A stretch of DNA of 64,000 bases. It comes from Cryobacterium soli. Its GTDB lineage: Bacteria > Actinomycetota > Actinomycetes > Actinomycetales > Microbacteriaceae. Location of the stretch: contig NZ_CP030033.1 in NCBI RefSeq assembly GCF_003611035.1, positions 2,294,001-2,358,000 of the forward strand. The letters are read 5' to 3'. Shown here one piece after another: positions 46,947 through 56,033 of this stretch. Position numbers and translations under genes: made by a program. How positions within the stretch are numbered: position 1 is the stretch's first letter; every line of letters starts with the position of its first letter. The notes below the pieces were generated by a model. It worked only from the letters and a program-made list of their open reading frames with translations, did not search any database and was not told where the DNA came from.

Positions 46947-47779
46947 ACCTGATCCTGCGCCCCGTGGCCGCCGAATTCAGCAAGATCCTCACCACCCGCA
47001 TGTGGTGGATCCTCGCCCTGGTGCTGTTCGGCTACATCGCCCTCCTGGCCGGCGGCCTCTCCGCCCTGTTCGGCGGCATCGACAGCGGCGCCATCAGCTC
47101 GGACTCCGTGAACACCGGCGGTGGCGGCAGCCTGGCCGGGCTCGGCAGCCTGCCCCCGCTCATCTACAGCTTCGCCGCCTCGGTCGGTTACGTCTTCCCG
47201 GTGCTGCTGGGGGCCCTGGCCAGCACCGGCGAGTTCCGCCACCAGACCCTCACACCCACCTTCCTGGCCACGCCCCGTCGTGCCCGGGTGCTCGGCGCCA
47301 AGACCATCGCCCTGTTCGTGGTCGGCGCGGCCTTCGGCGTCGTCGCTCTGGCGGCATCCGTGGGCATCGGCGCCGTGGTCTTCAACGGCTTCGGCATCGA
47401 CCCGCTGCTCGCCGACTCGGCGACCTGGGCGCTGATCGGCCGCACCGTGCTGGCCATGGCGCTCTGGGCCGTCATCGGCGTGGGGCTGGGAGTTCTCGTG
47501 CCCAGCCAGGTGGCGTCGATCGTGATCGTGCTCGCATTCACCCAGTTCGTCGAACCGCTGCTGCGCTTCGCGTCGTCGTTCACCGAAGTGACGGCGGATG
47601 TGGGCAAGTTCCTGCCCGGCGCCGCCTCCGACGCGCTCGTGGGGGCGAGTTTCTTCACCCTCGCCAGCCCGGGCGGGGCCGTGCTGGAGAGCTGGCAGGG
47701 CGGTCTCGTGCTGCTGGCCTACGGGCTGCTCGCCACGGGCTTCGGCTACCTGGTGAGCTGGAAGCGGGACGTGACCTGA
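46943..47779 (+). CDS. ABC-2 type transporter permease
   Basis: A 278-residue permease with six predicted helices and the N-terminal AAEFSKILTTRMWWI typical of ABC-2 permeases. The segment ASTGEFRHQTLTPTFLATPR after helix 2 is the coupling region that contacts the ATPase. A Gly/Ser-rich outside loop lies between helices 1 and 2. It pairs with the upstream ATPase. Substrate unknown. Confidence 0.88.
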   Translation: MNLILRPVAAEFSKILTTRMWWILALVLFGYIALLAGGLSALFGGIDSGAISSDSVNTGGGGSLAGLGSLPPLIYSFAASVGYVFPVLLGALASTGEFRHQTLTPTFLATPRRARVLGAKTIALFVVGAAFGVVALAASVGIGAVVFNGFGIDPLLADSATWALIGRTVLAMALWAVIGVGLGVLVPSQVASIVIVLAFTQFVEPLLRFASSFTEVTADVGKFLPGAASDALVGASFFTLASPGGAVLESWQGGLVLLAYGLLATGFGYLVSWKRDVT

Positions 47780-47805
47780 TCCGGCCGGCACCACCTGGCC
47801 AGGTC

Positions 47806-47811
47806 TAGGGT
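47806..47811 (+). promoter_or_regulatory. -10 element for a leaderless oxidoreductase transcript
   Basis: TAGGGT, then GAAGGC, then ATG 47818. Confidence 0.45.
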
Positions 47812-47817
47812 GAAGGC

Positions 47818-48831
47818 ATGCCTGCTCCCGAGTTCCGCGCCATCGTCGTCGACCGTACCGAGGATGAATCGGGCAAACGCAGCCAATCCGCCGCGCTGAC
47901 CACGGTGACCGACGCCATGCTCATGGACGGCGACGTCACCGTGGCCGTCGAGTTCTCCAGCATCAACTTCAAGGACGGCCTGGCTCTGATGGGCCGGCCC
48001 GGCGTGGCCCGGGTCTGGCCGTTGATCGCCGGCATCGACTTCGTGGGCACCGTCGAGTCGAGCAGCGACCCCCGCTGGGGCGTCGGCGACCGGGTCATCC
48101 TCAACGGGTCGGGTATCGGCGAGAGCCACCACGGCGGCCTCGCGGAACGTGCCCGGGTCTCGGGCGCTTCGCTGGTGCGGCTGCCGGAGGCCCTGAGCCC
48201 CGTGCGCGCGGCCGCCATCGGCACGGCCGGGTTCACCGCGATGCTCGCAGTGCTCGCGCTCGAGCGCGGCGGAGTGCTGCCCGAGTCCGGCGACGTGCTC
48301 GTCACCGGCGCGGCCGGCGGGGTCGGGTCCATCGCCATCGCCCTGCTCGCCGCCCGCGGCTACCACGTCGTCGCCTCCACGGGACGAGGCGACGAACTCG
48401 GCGATTACCTGCGGGGCCTCGGCGCCGCGGAGATCCTCGACCGGCACACCCTGGGCGAGCCCGGGAAGCCGCTGCAGACCCAGCGCTGGGCCGGTGCCGT
48501 CGACTCCGTCGGCAGCCACACCCTGGCCAACGTGCTGGCCCAGACGCATCAGGGCGGGGTCGTGGCCTCCTGCGGCCTGGCCCAGGGCGCCGACCTGCCC
48601 ACGACCGTGATGCCGTTCATCCTGCGCGCCGTCACCCTGGCCGGAATCAACTCGGTCGAGGCGCCGCTGGACCGCCGCGAAGAGGCCTGGAGTCGCCTGG
48701 CCACCGACCTCGACCTGGGGCTGCTCGACGGCCTCACCGAGGTCATCGCGCTCGACGAATCTTTCGCAGCCGCCGAACGCATCCTGGCCGGCCGGATCCA
48801 CGGCCGCACGGTGGTGGACGTACGCCGCTGA
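47818..48831 (+). CDS. YhdH/AcuI-type NADPH quinone oxidoreductase / acryloyl-CoA reductase
   Basis: A 337-residue zinc-free MDR enzyme. It has the YhdH-type N-terminal FSSINFKDGLALMGRPGV, the nucleotide loop VLVTGAAGGVGSIAIALLA, and the C-terminal IHGRTVVDVR. Members reduce acryloyl-CoA or quinones. A TAGGGT hexamer six bases before ATG 47818 suggests a leaderless start and independence from the ABC genes. Confidence 0.88.
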   Translation: MPAPEFRAIVVDRTEDESGKRSQSAALTTVTDAMLMDGDVTVAVEFSSINFKDGLALMGRPGVARVWPLIAGIDFVGTVESSSDPRWGVGDRVILNGSGIGESHHGGLAERARVSGASLVRLPEALSPVRAAAIGTAGFTAMLAVLALERGGVLPESGDVLVTGAAGGVGSIAIALLAARGYHVVASTGRGDELGDYLRGLGAAEILDRHTLGEPGKPLQTQRWAGAVDSVGSHTLANVLAQTHQGGVVASCGLAQGADLPTTVMPFILRAVTLAGINSVEAPLDRREEAWSRLATDLDLGLLDGLTEVIALDESFAAAERILAGRIHGRTVVDVRR

Positions 48832-48849
48832 GGTGAGGAACCGGGCGGC

Positions 48850-48855
48850 TAGGCT
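48850..48855 (+). promoter_or_regulatory. -10 element for a leaderless DUF1304 transcript
   Basis: TAGGCT, then TCAGAT, then ATG 48862. Confidence 0.5.
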
Positions 48856-48861
48856 TCAGAT

Positions 48862-49242
48862 ATGGCCATCATCGCTTCAGTTTTCGTCGCCCTCGCGGCC
48901 GTCCTGCACGTGTACATCTTCCTCATGGAGAGCGCGTGGTGGACGCGGCCGAAGATCTGGCAGCGTTTCGGCCTGGCCAGCCAGGCCGACGCCGAGACGA
49001 CCAAGGTACTCGCCTACAACCAAGGCTTTTACAACCTGTTCCTGGCGGTGGGCGCGGCCATCGGCCTGTTCCTCTACTTCGGCGGCCCCCGGGACGCCGG
49101 CACTGCGTTGATCCTGTTCAGCACAGCGTCGATGTTCACGGCCGCGATCGTGCTCACCACGACGGGACCGGGCAAGGTCCGGGCCGCGTTGACCCAGGGT
49201 ACGCTGCCGCTGATCGGATTCATCCTGTTCCTGGCCGCCTAG
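48862..49242 (+). CDS. DUF1304 membrane protein
   Basis: A 126-residue protein with four helices. The DUF1304 marks are present: an N-terminal helix ending HVYIFLMESAWWTRPKIWQ, then YNQGFYNLFLAVGAAIG in helix 2. The family is small, widespread and uncharacterised. Only 30 bases separate it from the oxidoreductase gene, but its own -10 hexamer suggests separate transcription. Confidence 0.88.
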   Translation: MAIIASVFVALAAVLHVYIFLMESAWWTRPKIWQRFGLASQADAETTKVLAYNQGFYNLFLAVGAAIGLFLYFGGPRDAGTALILFSTASMFTAAIVLTTTGPGKVRAALTQGTLPLIGFILFLAA

Positions 49243-49292
49243 CGCGCGGGGCTCTGGCCGCGCCGCTGCGCCACCCTGCCGAAAGGACCGTT

Positions 49293-49859
49293 GTGACCCA
49301 CGTCATCCTCTTCCACCACGCCCAAGGCCTCACCGACGGGGTCGCGGAATTCGCCCAGCGGCCGCGGGACGCCGGCCACGACGTGGTCGTGCCCGACCTC
49401 TATGACGGTCTCACCTTCGACTCGATCGATGCCGGGGTCGCCCACGCGGAGAAGCTGGGCTTTGCGACCATCATCGAGCGGGGCACTCTGGCCGCGGATG
49501 CCCTGCCGCCGGACACCGTGTACGCCGGGTTCTCGCTGGGCTCCCTGCCGGCGCAGAAACTCGCCCAGACCCGCCCGGGCGCCCTCGGGGCGCTGCTGTA
49601 CCACGGCGGTGTGCCGGCGGGCTCGTTCGCGTCGGACTGGCCGGGGACCGTGGCGTTGCAGGTGCACGTCGGCAGCGGCGACGAGTGGATCGAACTCGAG
49701 GACGCCGAGGAGCTCGTCGACGAGGCCGGGGCGGCCGAGCTGTTCATCTACCCCACCGGCGGCCACCTCATCGCCGACTCCAGTCTCGAGGAGTACGACG
49801 AGGAGTTCGCCGAGCTGATTCTGGAGCGCTCCATCCAGTTCCTCGACCGCCTGGGCTGA
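49293..49859 (+). CDS. Dienelactone hydrolase-like alpha/beta hydrolase
   Basis: A 188-residue hydrolase of the dienelactone hydrolase group. The nucleophile motif is YAGFSLGSLPAQKLAQ, with Ser in place of the Cys found in true dienelactone hydrolases; the His is in YPTGGHLIADSS and the Asp in VGSGDEWIE. So an esterase role is more likely than dienelactone cleavage. GTG 49293 follows GAAAGGA. Confidence 0.85.
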   Translation: MTHVILFHHAQGLTDGVAEFAQRPRDAGHDVVVPDLYDGLTFDSIDAGVAHAEKLGFATIIERGTLAADALPPDTVYAGFSLGSLPAQKLAQTRPGALGALLYHGGVPAGSFASDWPGTVALQVHVGSGDEWIELEDAEELVDEAGAAELFIYPTGGHLIADSSLEEYDEEFAELILERSIQFLDRLG

Positions 49860-49896
49860 TCTCCCGCCCTGGCTCGGTGGTGTCGTCGGTCTCGGC

Positions 49897-49915
49897 GGTC
49901 GAGCCTGTCGAGACC
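49897..49915. repeat. Family-B repeat, single arm
   Basis: GGTCGAGCCTGTCGAGACC lies between the hydrolase and the XRE gene; a short GGTCTCGG just before it (49889-49896) looks like a decayed second arm. Confidence 0.7.
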
Positions 49916-49986
49916 CCGTGGGCCAGCCTCATGACCGCTAAGAGCATCGCGACCCGTCGGAATGGCAAGGGGGGTTGCTGAAGTGG

Positions 49987-49992
49987 CATGAT
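49987..49992 (+). promoter_or_regulatory. -10-like element for a leaderless XRE-cupin transcript
   Basis: CATGAT, then GGGGGC, then ATG 49999. A weak match to TANNNT. Confidence 0.35.
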
Positions 49993-49998
49993 GGGGGC

Positions 49999-50580
49999 AT
50001 GACCAGCGAACCGGCATCCGTTCTGAAAACCGTCGGCGCTCGCCTGCGGGAGCTCAGGCTGCAGAGCGGGCGCACCCAGGCACAGCTCTCCGCCGCGACC
50101 GGCATTTCAGAGAGCACCCTCTCCAGGCTTGAGTCCGGACAGCGCACCCCCACACTGGAACTGCTGCTCGCACTGTCGAGCGCCCATGACGTGACCATCG
50201 ACGACCTCGTGCGAGCTCCCGCCGACGACGACCCGAGGCTCGACCAGCGGCCGTTCACGCGGCACGGCACGACGTTCATCCCACTGAGCCGGGAGAAGGG
50301 CGGGCTGCAGGCGTACAAGCAGATCCTGCCCGGACGCACGAGCGCCGATGTGCTCGAGCAGCGCACCCACGAGGGCTTCGACTGGTTCTACGTTCTCAGC
50401 GGTCGGCTGCGGCTCGTGCTGGGTGAGCACGACATGATCCTCGGGGCGGGCGAGGTCGCCGAATTCGACACCCGGGTGCCGCACGCCTTCGGCAGCGCCG
50501 GCCCTGAACCGGCGGAGATCCTCAGCCTGTTCGGCCACCAGGGCGAACGTATCCACGTGCGCGCCAGCACGGTGCGCTGA
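49999..50580 (+). CDS. XRE family regulator with cupin domain
   Basis: A 193-residue regulator: HTH at residues 10-65 (LRELRLQSGRTQAQLSAATG then ISESTLSRLESGQRTP) and a cupin sensor at about 115-185 (EQRTHEGFDWFYVLSGRLRL and EVAEFDTRVPHAFG). The cupin His/Glu positions could hold a metal. ATG 49999 is chosen over the open frame from 49975. No target is evident from the neighbours; the downstream gene is convergent. Confidence 0.9.
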   Translation: MTSEPASVLKTVGARLRELRLQSGRTQAQLSAATGISESTLSRLESGQRTPTLELLLALSSAHDVTIDDLVRAPADDDPRLDQRPFTRHGTTFIPLSREKGGLQAYKQILPGRTSADVLEQRTHEGFDWFYVLSGRLRLVLGEHDMILGAGEVAEFDTRVPHAFGSAGPEPAEILSLFGHQGERIHVRASTVR

Positions 50581-50625
50581 CCCGCGCCCGGTTCCTGCCC
50601 CTGCCCAGCGGCCGGTCGGGCCGAG

Positions 50626-51369
50626 TTACGCTGTCGCCTCCGGTGCGACCGCTGCGGCCGCGTCCGCCGGGGCAGGCTCGGCGGGCTTGGCCGGCTCGGT
50701 GGGCTTGGCCGGCTCGGTGGGCTTGGCCGGCTTCGCGGCTTCGGCGGGCTTCACGGGCTGAGCCGGGTTGGCGGGCTCGGCCGGCTTGACCACCTTGGCA
50801 GCCTTCGTGGTGCGGGTGCGCTTGACGGGCGCGGCCGGCACGGGCGCCTCGGGCGTGTCAGCAGCCTCGGCGGGCGCAGCGGGCTTCGGGGCTTTCGGCG
50901 TCCGCACTCGCTTAGCCGGCTTGGCCGGGGTGGCCGGTTCTGCGGCCGCATCGGGTGGCTCGGTCGCATCCGGCGCTGCCGCATCCGTCACCGGTTCGTC
51001 CGCCACATCGCCGGCCTCGGTGGGCTCGAGCTTGAGCGAGGCGATGAGGTCGGGCGCGTGGTTGGTCGACAGGATCACCCGGGCGAAGTCGTCGCCGCTC
51101 AGGTCGATGACGACGGCCTGGCGCTTGCGCTTGATGGCCAGGAAGTCCTTGCCGCCGTGGAACTTCCACACGCCGACCGCGAGAACCAGCGGCACGAGGG
51201 CCCCAGGGGCACGGATGCCGCGCACCCAGATCCACGGATCGTCCGTGATCGTCACCGAGCGGATGGTGTCCCGCGAGATCACCAGATCCTCCCGGCGGAG
51301 GGCCAGCGTCTTCTCAGCGGGCGTCAGGTGGATCTCCAGCCGGTCGGGGTGCACTCGCAAGGAAGCCAT
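50626..51369 (-). CDS. PH-like domain protein with Pro/Ala/Lys-rich repetitive tail
   Basis: A 247-residue protein. Residues 1-115 look like a bacterial PH-like barrel (LRVHPDRLEIHLTPAEKTLA, SVTITDDPWIWVRGIRAPG, RKRQAVVIDLSGDDFARVIL). From about residue 140 the sequence is low complexity, built of repeated KPTEPAKP and KRTRT/KRVRT units, some from an 18-base DNA repeat around 50680-50735. The tail resembles histone-H1-like or cell-wall-spanning tails; no membrane helix is present. Function unknown. Confidence 0.7.
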   Translation of the reverse strand: MASLRVHPDRLEIHLTPAEKTLALRREDLVISRDTIRSVTITDDPWIWVRGIRAPGALVPLVLAVGVWKFHGGKDFLAIKRKRQAVVIDLSGDDFARVILSTNHAPDLIASLKLEPTEAGDVADEPVTDAAAPDATEPPDAAAEPATPAKPAKRVRTPKAPKPAAPAEAADTPEAPVPAAPVKRTRTTKAAKVVKPAEPANPAQPVKPAEAAKPAKPTEPAKPTEPAKPAEPAPADAAAAVAPEATA

Positions 51370-51466
51370 GCTCCCAGTCTGCCCGGTCCGGCTGACAATC
51401 CCCCTGTCGCAATCTCACAAAGGCGTAACGCCGCCGCGGTGGAGGACCACCTAGTCCCACCCGTTT

Positions 51467-51528
51467 CTGTTCCCCGTCCGGACATTTGCGCCCGGCGCAC
51501 CGGGTGCAGTTGTCCGTTCGGGGAACAG
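51467..51528. repeat. Intergenic palindromic repeat, family A copy 3
   Basis: CTGTTCCCC (51467-51475) pairs with GGGGAACAG (51520-51528), and the inner arms (GTCCGGACATTTGCGCCCGG and its near complement) match the other family A copies. It lies ten bases beyond the hemL stop. Confidence 0.8.
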
Positions 51529-51537
51529 TTGCGAGCG

Positions 51538-52869
51538 CTAGGCGGTCGGACGGGCCTCGGCTGCGGCCTTCGCGGCGGCCGGCAGGGCCTCCAGGGTGCG
51601 CCCGATCGCGTCGCCGTCGTGCGCGGCCGACACGAACCAGGCCTCGAACACCGACGGCGGCAGGGAGACACCCTGGTCGAGCATCGAGTGGAAGAACGGC
51701 GCGTAGCGGTATGCCTCCTGGCGCTGCACCTCGGCGTAGCTGCGCGGCGGCGTGACGGCGGCCTCCTGGCCGAAGACGAAGCTGAACAGGTTGCCGGCAT
51801 GCTGCACGCTATGTGCCACGCCCTCGGCGAAGAGCGCACTGGAAACGGCCTCGGAGAGCAGCTCGGCGGTGTCGTCGAGCCGGGAGTACACGGCGGCGTC
51901 GGCCGCGGTGAGGGTGGCGATGCCGGCGGCCACGGCCACCGGGTTGCCCGAGAGCGTGCCGGCCTGGTAGACCGGCCCCGCCGGGGCCAGGAAGTCCATC
52001 ACGTCGGCCCGGCCGCCGAGTGCGGCGACCGGGAGGCCACCGCCGATGACCTTGCCGTAGGTGAACAGGTCGGGCGTGTACGTTTCGCCTTCGTCCGCCT
52101 GCAGCGCCCAGTAGCCACCCGGGTTGACGCGAAACCCGGTGAGGACCTCGTCGACGATGAACAGCGCGCCGTGCTCGTGGGCGAGGTCGGACAGCGCCGC
52201 GTTGAAGCCGGCATCCGGGGCCACGACACCCATGTTCGCGGCCGCGGCCTCGGTGATCACCGCGGCGATCTGGCCTGGGTAGGCCTCGAAGGCGGCGCGC
52301 ACGGCGTCGAGATCGTTGTACGGCAGCACCAGCGTCTGCCCGGCGGTGGCCGCGGTGACGCCGGCTGAGCCGGGCAGCGAGAGCGTGGCCAGGCCGCTCC
52401 CGGCCTCGGCCAGCAGGCCGTCGGAGTGTCCGTGGTAGTGGCCGGCGAACTTGATCAGCAGGTCACGCTGGGTGAACCCGCGGGCAAGGCGGATGGCTGT
52501 CATGGTGGCCTCGGTGCCGGTGGAGACCAGCCGGAGCTTCTCGATCGCGCCCACCCGACTCTTGATCAGCTCGGCCAGCACGGTCTCGCCGGGGGTGGAG
52601 GCGCCGAAGGAGAGGCCGAGCGCGGCGGCCTCTTGCACGGCGGCGACCACGGCGGGGTGCGCGTGGCCGAGGATCGCCGGGCCCCAGGAGCTGACCAGGT
52701 CGACGTAGTCGCGGCCGTCGGAGTCGAAGACGTAGGCGCCCTGCGCCTTCACCAGGAACAGCGGGGTGCCGCCGACCGAGCGGAAGGCCCGCACCGGTGA
52801 GTTGACGCCGCCGGGGATGGAGAGCTGGGCGCGGGCGAACAGCTCGTCGTTGTGCGTGGTGCGGGTCAT
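51538..52869 (-). CDS. hemL: Glutamate-1-semialdehyde 2,1-aminomutase
   Basis: Converts glutamate 1-semialdehyde to 5-aminolevulinate, second step of the C5 heme route begun by hemA. The 443-residue class III PLP enzyme has [17 protein letters not shown] at the N-terminus, the cofactor Asp in [12 protein letters not shown] and the PLP Lys in [21 protein letters not shown] 52869 overlaps the hemB stop as ATGA. The frame is open upstream through hemB but this is a shadow. Confidence 0.95.
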   Translation of the reverse strand: MTRTTHNDELFARAQLSIPGGVNSPVRAFRSVGGTPLFLVKAQGAYVFDSDGRDYVDLVSSWGPAILGHAHPAVVAAVQEAAALGLSFGASTPGETVLAELIKSRVGAIEKLRLVSTGTEATMTAIRLARGFTQRDLLIKFAGHYHGHSDGLLAEAGSGLATLSLPGSAGVTAATAGQTLVLPYNDLDAVRAAFEAYPGQIAAVITEAAAANMGVVAPDAGFNAALSDLAHEHGALFIVDEVLTGFRVNPGGYWALQADEGETYTPDLFTYGKVIGGGLPVAALGGRADVMDFLAPAGPVYQAGTLSGNPVAVAAGIATLTAADAAVYSRLDDTAELLSEAVSSALFAEGVAHSVQHAGNLFSFVFGQEAAVTPPRSYAEVQRQEAYRYAPFFHSMLDQGVSLPPSVFEAWFVSAAHDGDAIGRTLEALPAAAKAAAEARPTA

Positions 52870-53852
52870 CGGGCATCCGTTTCGGTGAGCCAGGCGGCGA
52901 GTTCGACCGCCCAGTAGGTGAGAATCGCGTCGGCTCCGGCGCGGCGGATGCTGAGCACCGACTCCTCGATGGCGCGGCGGCGGTCGATCCAGCCCTGCGC
53001 GGCGGCTGCTTCGATCATGGCGTACTCGCCGGAGACCTGGTAGGCCCAGACGGGAACCGAGCTCATGGCGGCGACCTCGGCGAGCACGTCGAGGTAGCTG
53101 CCGGCTGGCTTGACCATGACGACGTCGGCACCCTCGTCGATGTCGATGCGCGCCTCGCGCACGCCCTCGCGGCGGTTGGCGGGGTCGAGCTGGTACGTGC
53201 GGCGGTCGCCGACCAGGGTGGACTGAACGGCTTCCCGGAACGGGCCGTAGTAGGCGGAGGCGTACTTGGCCGAGTAGGCGAGCACGGCGGTGTCGGCGTA
53301 GCCGGCGGCGTCGAGGGTGGCGCGCACGGAGGCGACCTGGCCGTCCATCATGCCGGACAGGCCGAGCAGGGCCGAGCCGGCCTGGGCCTGGGCGAGGGCC
53401 ATGTCGTTGTAACGCAGCAGTGTAGCGTCGTTGTCGACGGAGCCGTCGGCGGCAAGCACGCCGCAGTGGCCGTGATCGGTGAACTCGTCCAAGCACAGGT
53501 CGGTCTGCACCACGAGGGCGTCGCCCACCTCGGCGACGACGGCGCGCGTGGCGGCGTTGAGAATGCCGTCGGGGTCGGTGGCTCCGGTGCCGGTGGCGTC
53601 GCGCACCGCGGGCACGCCGAAGAGCATCACCCCGCCGATGCCGGCCGCGGCGGCTTCGGCCACGGCGCGGCGGGCGCCGTCGATGCTGTGCTGCACGATG
53701 CCGGGCATCGAGGAGATCGGGGTGGATTCGTTGCCCTCACGCACGAAGAGCGGCAACACCAGCTCGGCGGGGTGGACACGGGTTTCGCTGGCCAGGCGGC
53801 GGAGTGCGGGGGTGCTGCGCAGTCGTCGCGGGCGGATGACGGGGTTTATCAC
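52866..53852 (-). CDS. hemB: Delta-aminolevulinic acid dehydratase (porphobilinogen synthase)
   Basis: Joins two 5-aminolevulinates to porphobilinogen. The 328-residue TIM barrel carries the two active Lys residues in [16 protein letters not shown] and [15 protein letters not shown] and metal-site residues in [17 protein letters not shown] 53852 begins [12 protein letters not shown] as usual for the family. It is coupled to hemL; a membrane esterase gene separates it from hemD. Confidence 0.95.
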   Translation of the reverse strand: MINPVIRPRRLRSTPALRRLASETRVHPAELVLPLFVREGNESTPISSMPGIVQHSIDGARRAVAEAAAAGIGGVMLFGVPAVRDATGTGATDPDGILNAATRAVVAEVGDALVVQTDLCLDEFTDHGHCGVLAADGSVDNDATLLRYNDMALAQAQAGSALLGLSGMMDGQVASVRATLDAAGYADTAVLAYSAKYASAYYGPFREAVQSTLVGDRRTYQLDPANRREGVREARIDIDEGADVVMVKPAGSYLDVLAEVAAMSSVPVWAYQVSGEYAMIEAAAAQGWIDRRRAIEESVLSIRRAGADAILTYWAVELAAWLTETDAR

Positions 53853-53903
53853 CCGACCAGCCTAGGCCTGAAGCCTGGGAGCCCCGGCGGGAAGAGGACG
53901 CTT

Positions 53904-55142
53904 TCAGCCGACAGGTGGCGCCAGGCCGAGGCGCGGGTACAGCACGTCGAAGGCCGTGTCGAGCCCGTCGGTCAGAGCGGGGAGCACATGCCCTCCGTCC
54001 GGCGACTCCCAATACGTCGTCGTCATACCCGCTGCGGCAGCCTCGGCCGCGACCCGCTTCTGCCCCTCCACGAACTCCGCATCGTTCGATCCCACAGTGA
54101 AGACGGCGACAGTGTCGGAGAACGTGCGCGCGGCGAGCAGGTTGACCGGCTTCACGGCGTCGTACGCCGCCTGGTCGCCGTGGAAGACGTCCGCGAGGGT
54201 GGCTGCCTGGATCTCCGATCCGGCGAATTCCTCCCCGGAGATGTCCACCACATTGGAGAACAGATCCGGGTGCTTGGCGGCCAGGGAAATGGCGCACTGA
54301 CCACCGTTGGAGTACCCGGCTATGGTCCAGTAGCGGGGGTCCTTGATGATGTTCAGGTTGGCCTTGGCCCAGTTGACCACGTCCTTGGTCAGGAAGGTCT
54401 CAGCGTTGCCGTAGTTGGGGGTGTCCAGGCAGAGGGGATCCTGGTCCGGGTCGCCGAGCTGGTCGGCGACGATGACGATAGGAGCGAGACCGCCGTGCAG
54501 AGCGGCGTCCCGGTCAAGGGTGGCCGCGATGAAGGACGGATCGGGGTTTCCCGGCTGACCCATCAAGAGGATCACCAGCGGCAGCGCCGGAGCATCCGCC
54601 ACGAGAGCGGCAGGTGGCAGGTAGATTCCGGCGGGCCTCGAGGTGAAGCCCGACAGGGTGTTCGGAATGACCTGGCTCCCGGTCGTGCCTGCCGCCGGCA
54701 GGCCGGGCGGTGCGACCCAGCTGCGATACAGGGGGCCGGCTGGTGCCGCGCCGCTGGGCGACGGGAGACGGATGGTCGCTTCGGTCACCACCCCGAACAG
54801 GGAGCCGACAGTGCGGTTGAGTCCGAAGCTCGAGTTGATGGCCAGTACTCCCGCGACGAGGAAGACGATCACGGCGACCGCCGCGCCGATCTTGCGACGC
54901 GCGCGCGAGCGCCAGAGGTTGGCGACCGCGACGGCGATCGCCGCGCAGGTCGCCGCAAACCACAGGAAGCTGACCCGACCTGGTGACATCCCGAAGACGT
55001 CGATGACCTTCACGAGGACGATCCACACGGCCGTCGCGACTCCGGCGCCGCAGAGCACGGCGAGCGACAGCGTCACGATCCACCGCCGGGTCGGCCTGCG
55101 GACGACGAGAAACGCGAGGCTCCCCGCCGCAAGCGCGAGCAC
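53904..55142 (-). CDS. Membrane-anchored esterase (alpha/beta hydrolase, esterase-D-like)
   Basis: 412 residues from GTG 55142: three hydrophobic helices near the N-terminus (about 1-12, 20-45, 55-75 and a further one near 88-104), then an outside esterase domain with the nucleophile IAGYSNGGQCAISLA at about residue 275 and the His in SPDGGHVLPALTDG. It sits between hemD and hemB on the same strand with no heme link known. The frame continues upstream to an ATC at 55203-55205 with AAGAGGT five bases ahead, which would complete the first helix; this non-standard start may be the real one. Confidence 0.8.
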   Translation of the reverse strand: MLALAAGSLAFLVVRRPTRRWIVTLSLAVLCGAGVATAVWIVLVKVIDVFGMSPGRVSFLWFAATCAAIAVAVANLWRSRARRKIGAAVAVIVFLVAGVLAINSSFGLNRTVGSLFGVVTEATIRLPSPSGAAPAGPLYRSWVAPPGLPAAGTTGSQVIPNTLSGFTSRPAGIYLPPAALVADAPALPLVILLMGQPGNPDPSFIAATLDRDAALHGGLAPIVIVADQLGDPDQDPLCLDTPNYGNAETFLTKDVVNWAKANLNIIKDPRYWTIAGYSNGGQCAISLAAKHPDLFSNVVDISGEEFAGSEIQAATLADVFHGDQAAYDAVKPVNLLAARTFSDTVAVFTVGSNDAEFVEGQKRVAAEAAAAGMTTTYWESPDGGHVLPALTDGLDTAFDVLYPRLGLAPPVG

Positions 55143-55247
55143 CGTGTAACGCAGCGGGCCGGCCAGGATGTCGATGCCGAAGAAGGCTGCGGCTAGCTCG
55201 TTGATTGTGCACCTCTTTTCCGGCAGGCTCCCGGGTGGGACGGACGG

Positions 55248-56033
55248 TTAGAGGTCGCGGGGGGCGAGGCGCACGAGGGCCTCGATGAGGGACTCGGCGC
55301 TGCGCTCGTCGGCGACCACGTCGACCCGCAGGCCGATGGCCGCCGCGTCCTTGGCCGTGCGCGGGCCGATGCAGGCGATCAGGGTGGTCTCGGGAATGGG
55401 GCCGAGCTGCTCCTGCACCTGCTGGGCGACGCTGCCGCTGGTGACCAGCACGGCGTGCACCCGGCCGGCCTTGACGTCGGCGACGACCCGGTCGGAAACC
55501 GGCACGCCCACGGTGCGGTAGGCCACGACCGATTCGACCTCGTGGCCGATACGGCGCAGGCCCTCGGTGAGCAGCGGCTTGGCGATCTCGGAGCGCAGGG
55601 TGAGCACGCGCAGCGGGATGACGCCGTGGGTGGCGGCCTCCCAGTCCTCGAGCAGGCCCTTGGCCGAGTTGTCCTCCGACGGCACGATGTCGACGTGGTA
55701 GCCGGCGGCCACGAGCGCGGCGGCGGTGGTCTCCCCCACCGCGGCGATGCGGGTGCCGGGCGCCACGACGGCCCTGTGCGACGAGAGCACGTCGACGGTG
55801 GTGGCGCTGGTGACGGTCATCCAGTCGAACTCACCGGCAGCGAGCTTGGCGAGCGCGGTCTCGAGAGCCGGCGCGTCGTCGGTGGGCGCGAAGTTGATCA
55901 TCGGCGCCACGACGGGGAGGGCGCCGCGGGAACGCAGGTTGGCGGCGACCTGGTCGCCCCAGGGCCCACCGCGCGGCACGAGGACGCGCCAGCCGGCCAG
56001 GGGCTTGTCGGGGTTGTGCCGGGTGCCGCTCAC
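55248..56033 (-). CDS. hemD: Uroporphyrinogen-III synthase
   Basis: Closes and inverts ring D of hydroxymethylbilane to uroporphyrinogen III. The 261-residue two-lobed protein shows LAGWRVLVPRGGPWGDQVA, FDWMTVTSATTVDVL and IACIGPRTAKDAAAIGLRVD, the weak but recognisable family blocks. GTG 56033 overlaps hemC as GTGA. Confidence 0.92.
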   Translation of the reverse strand: MSGTRHNPDKPLAGWRVLVPRGGPWGDQVAANLRSRGALPVVAPMINFAPTDDAPALETALAKLAAGEFDWMTVTSATTVDVLSSHRAVVAPGTRIAAVGETTAAALVAAGYHVDIVPSEDNSAKGLLEDWEAATHGVIPLRVLTLRSEIAKPLLTEGLRRIGHEVESVVAYRTVGVPVSDRVVADVKAGRVHAVLVTSGSVAQQVQEQLGPIPETTLIACIGPRTAKDAAAIGLRVDVVADERSAESLIEALVRLAPRDL

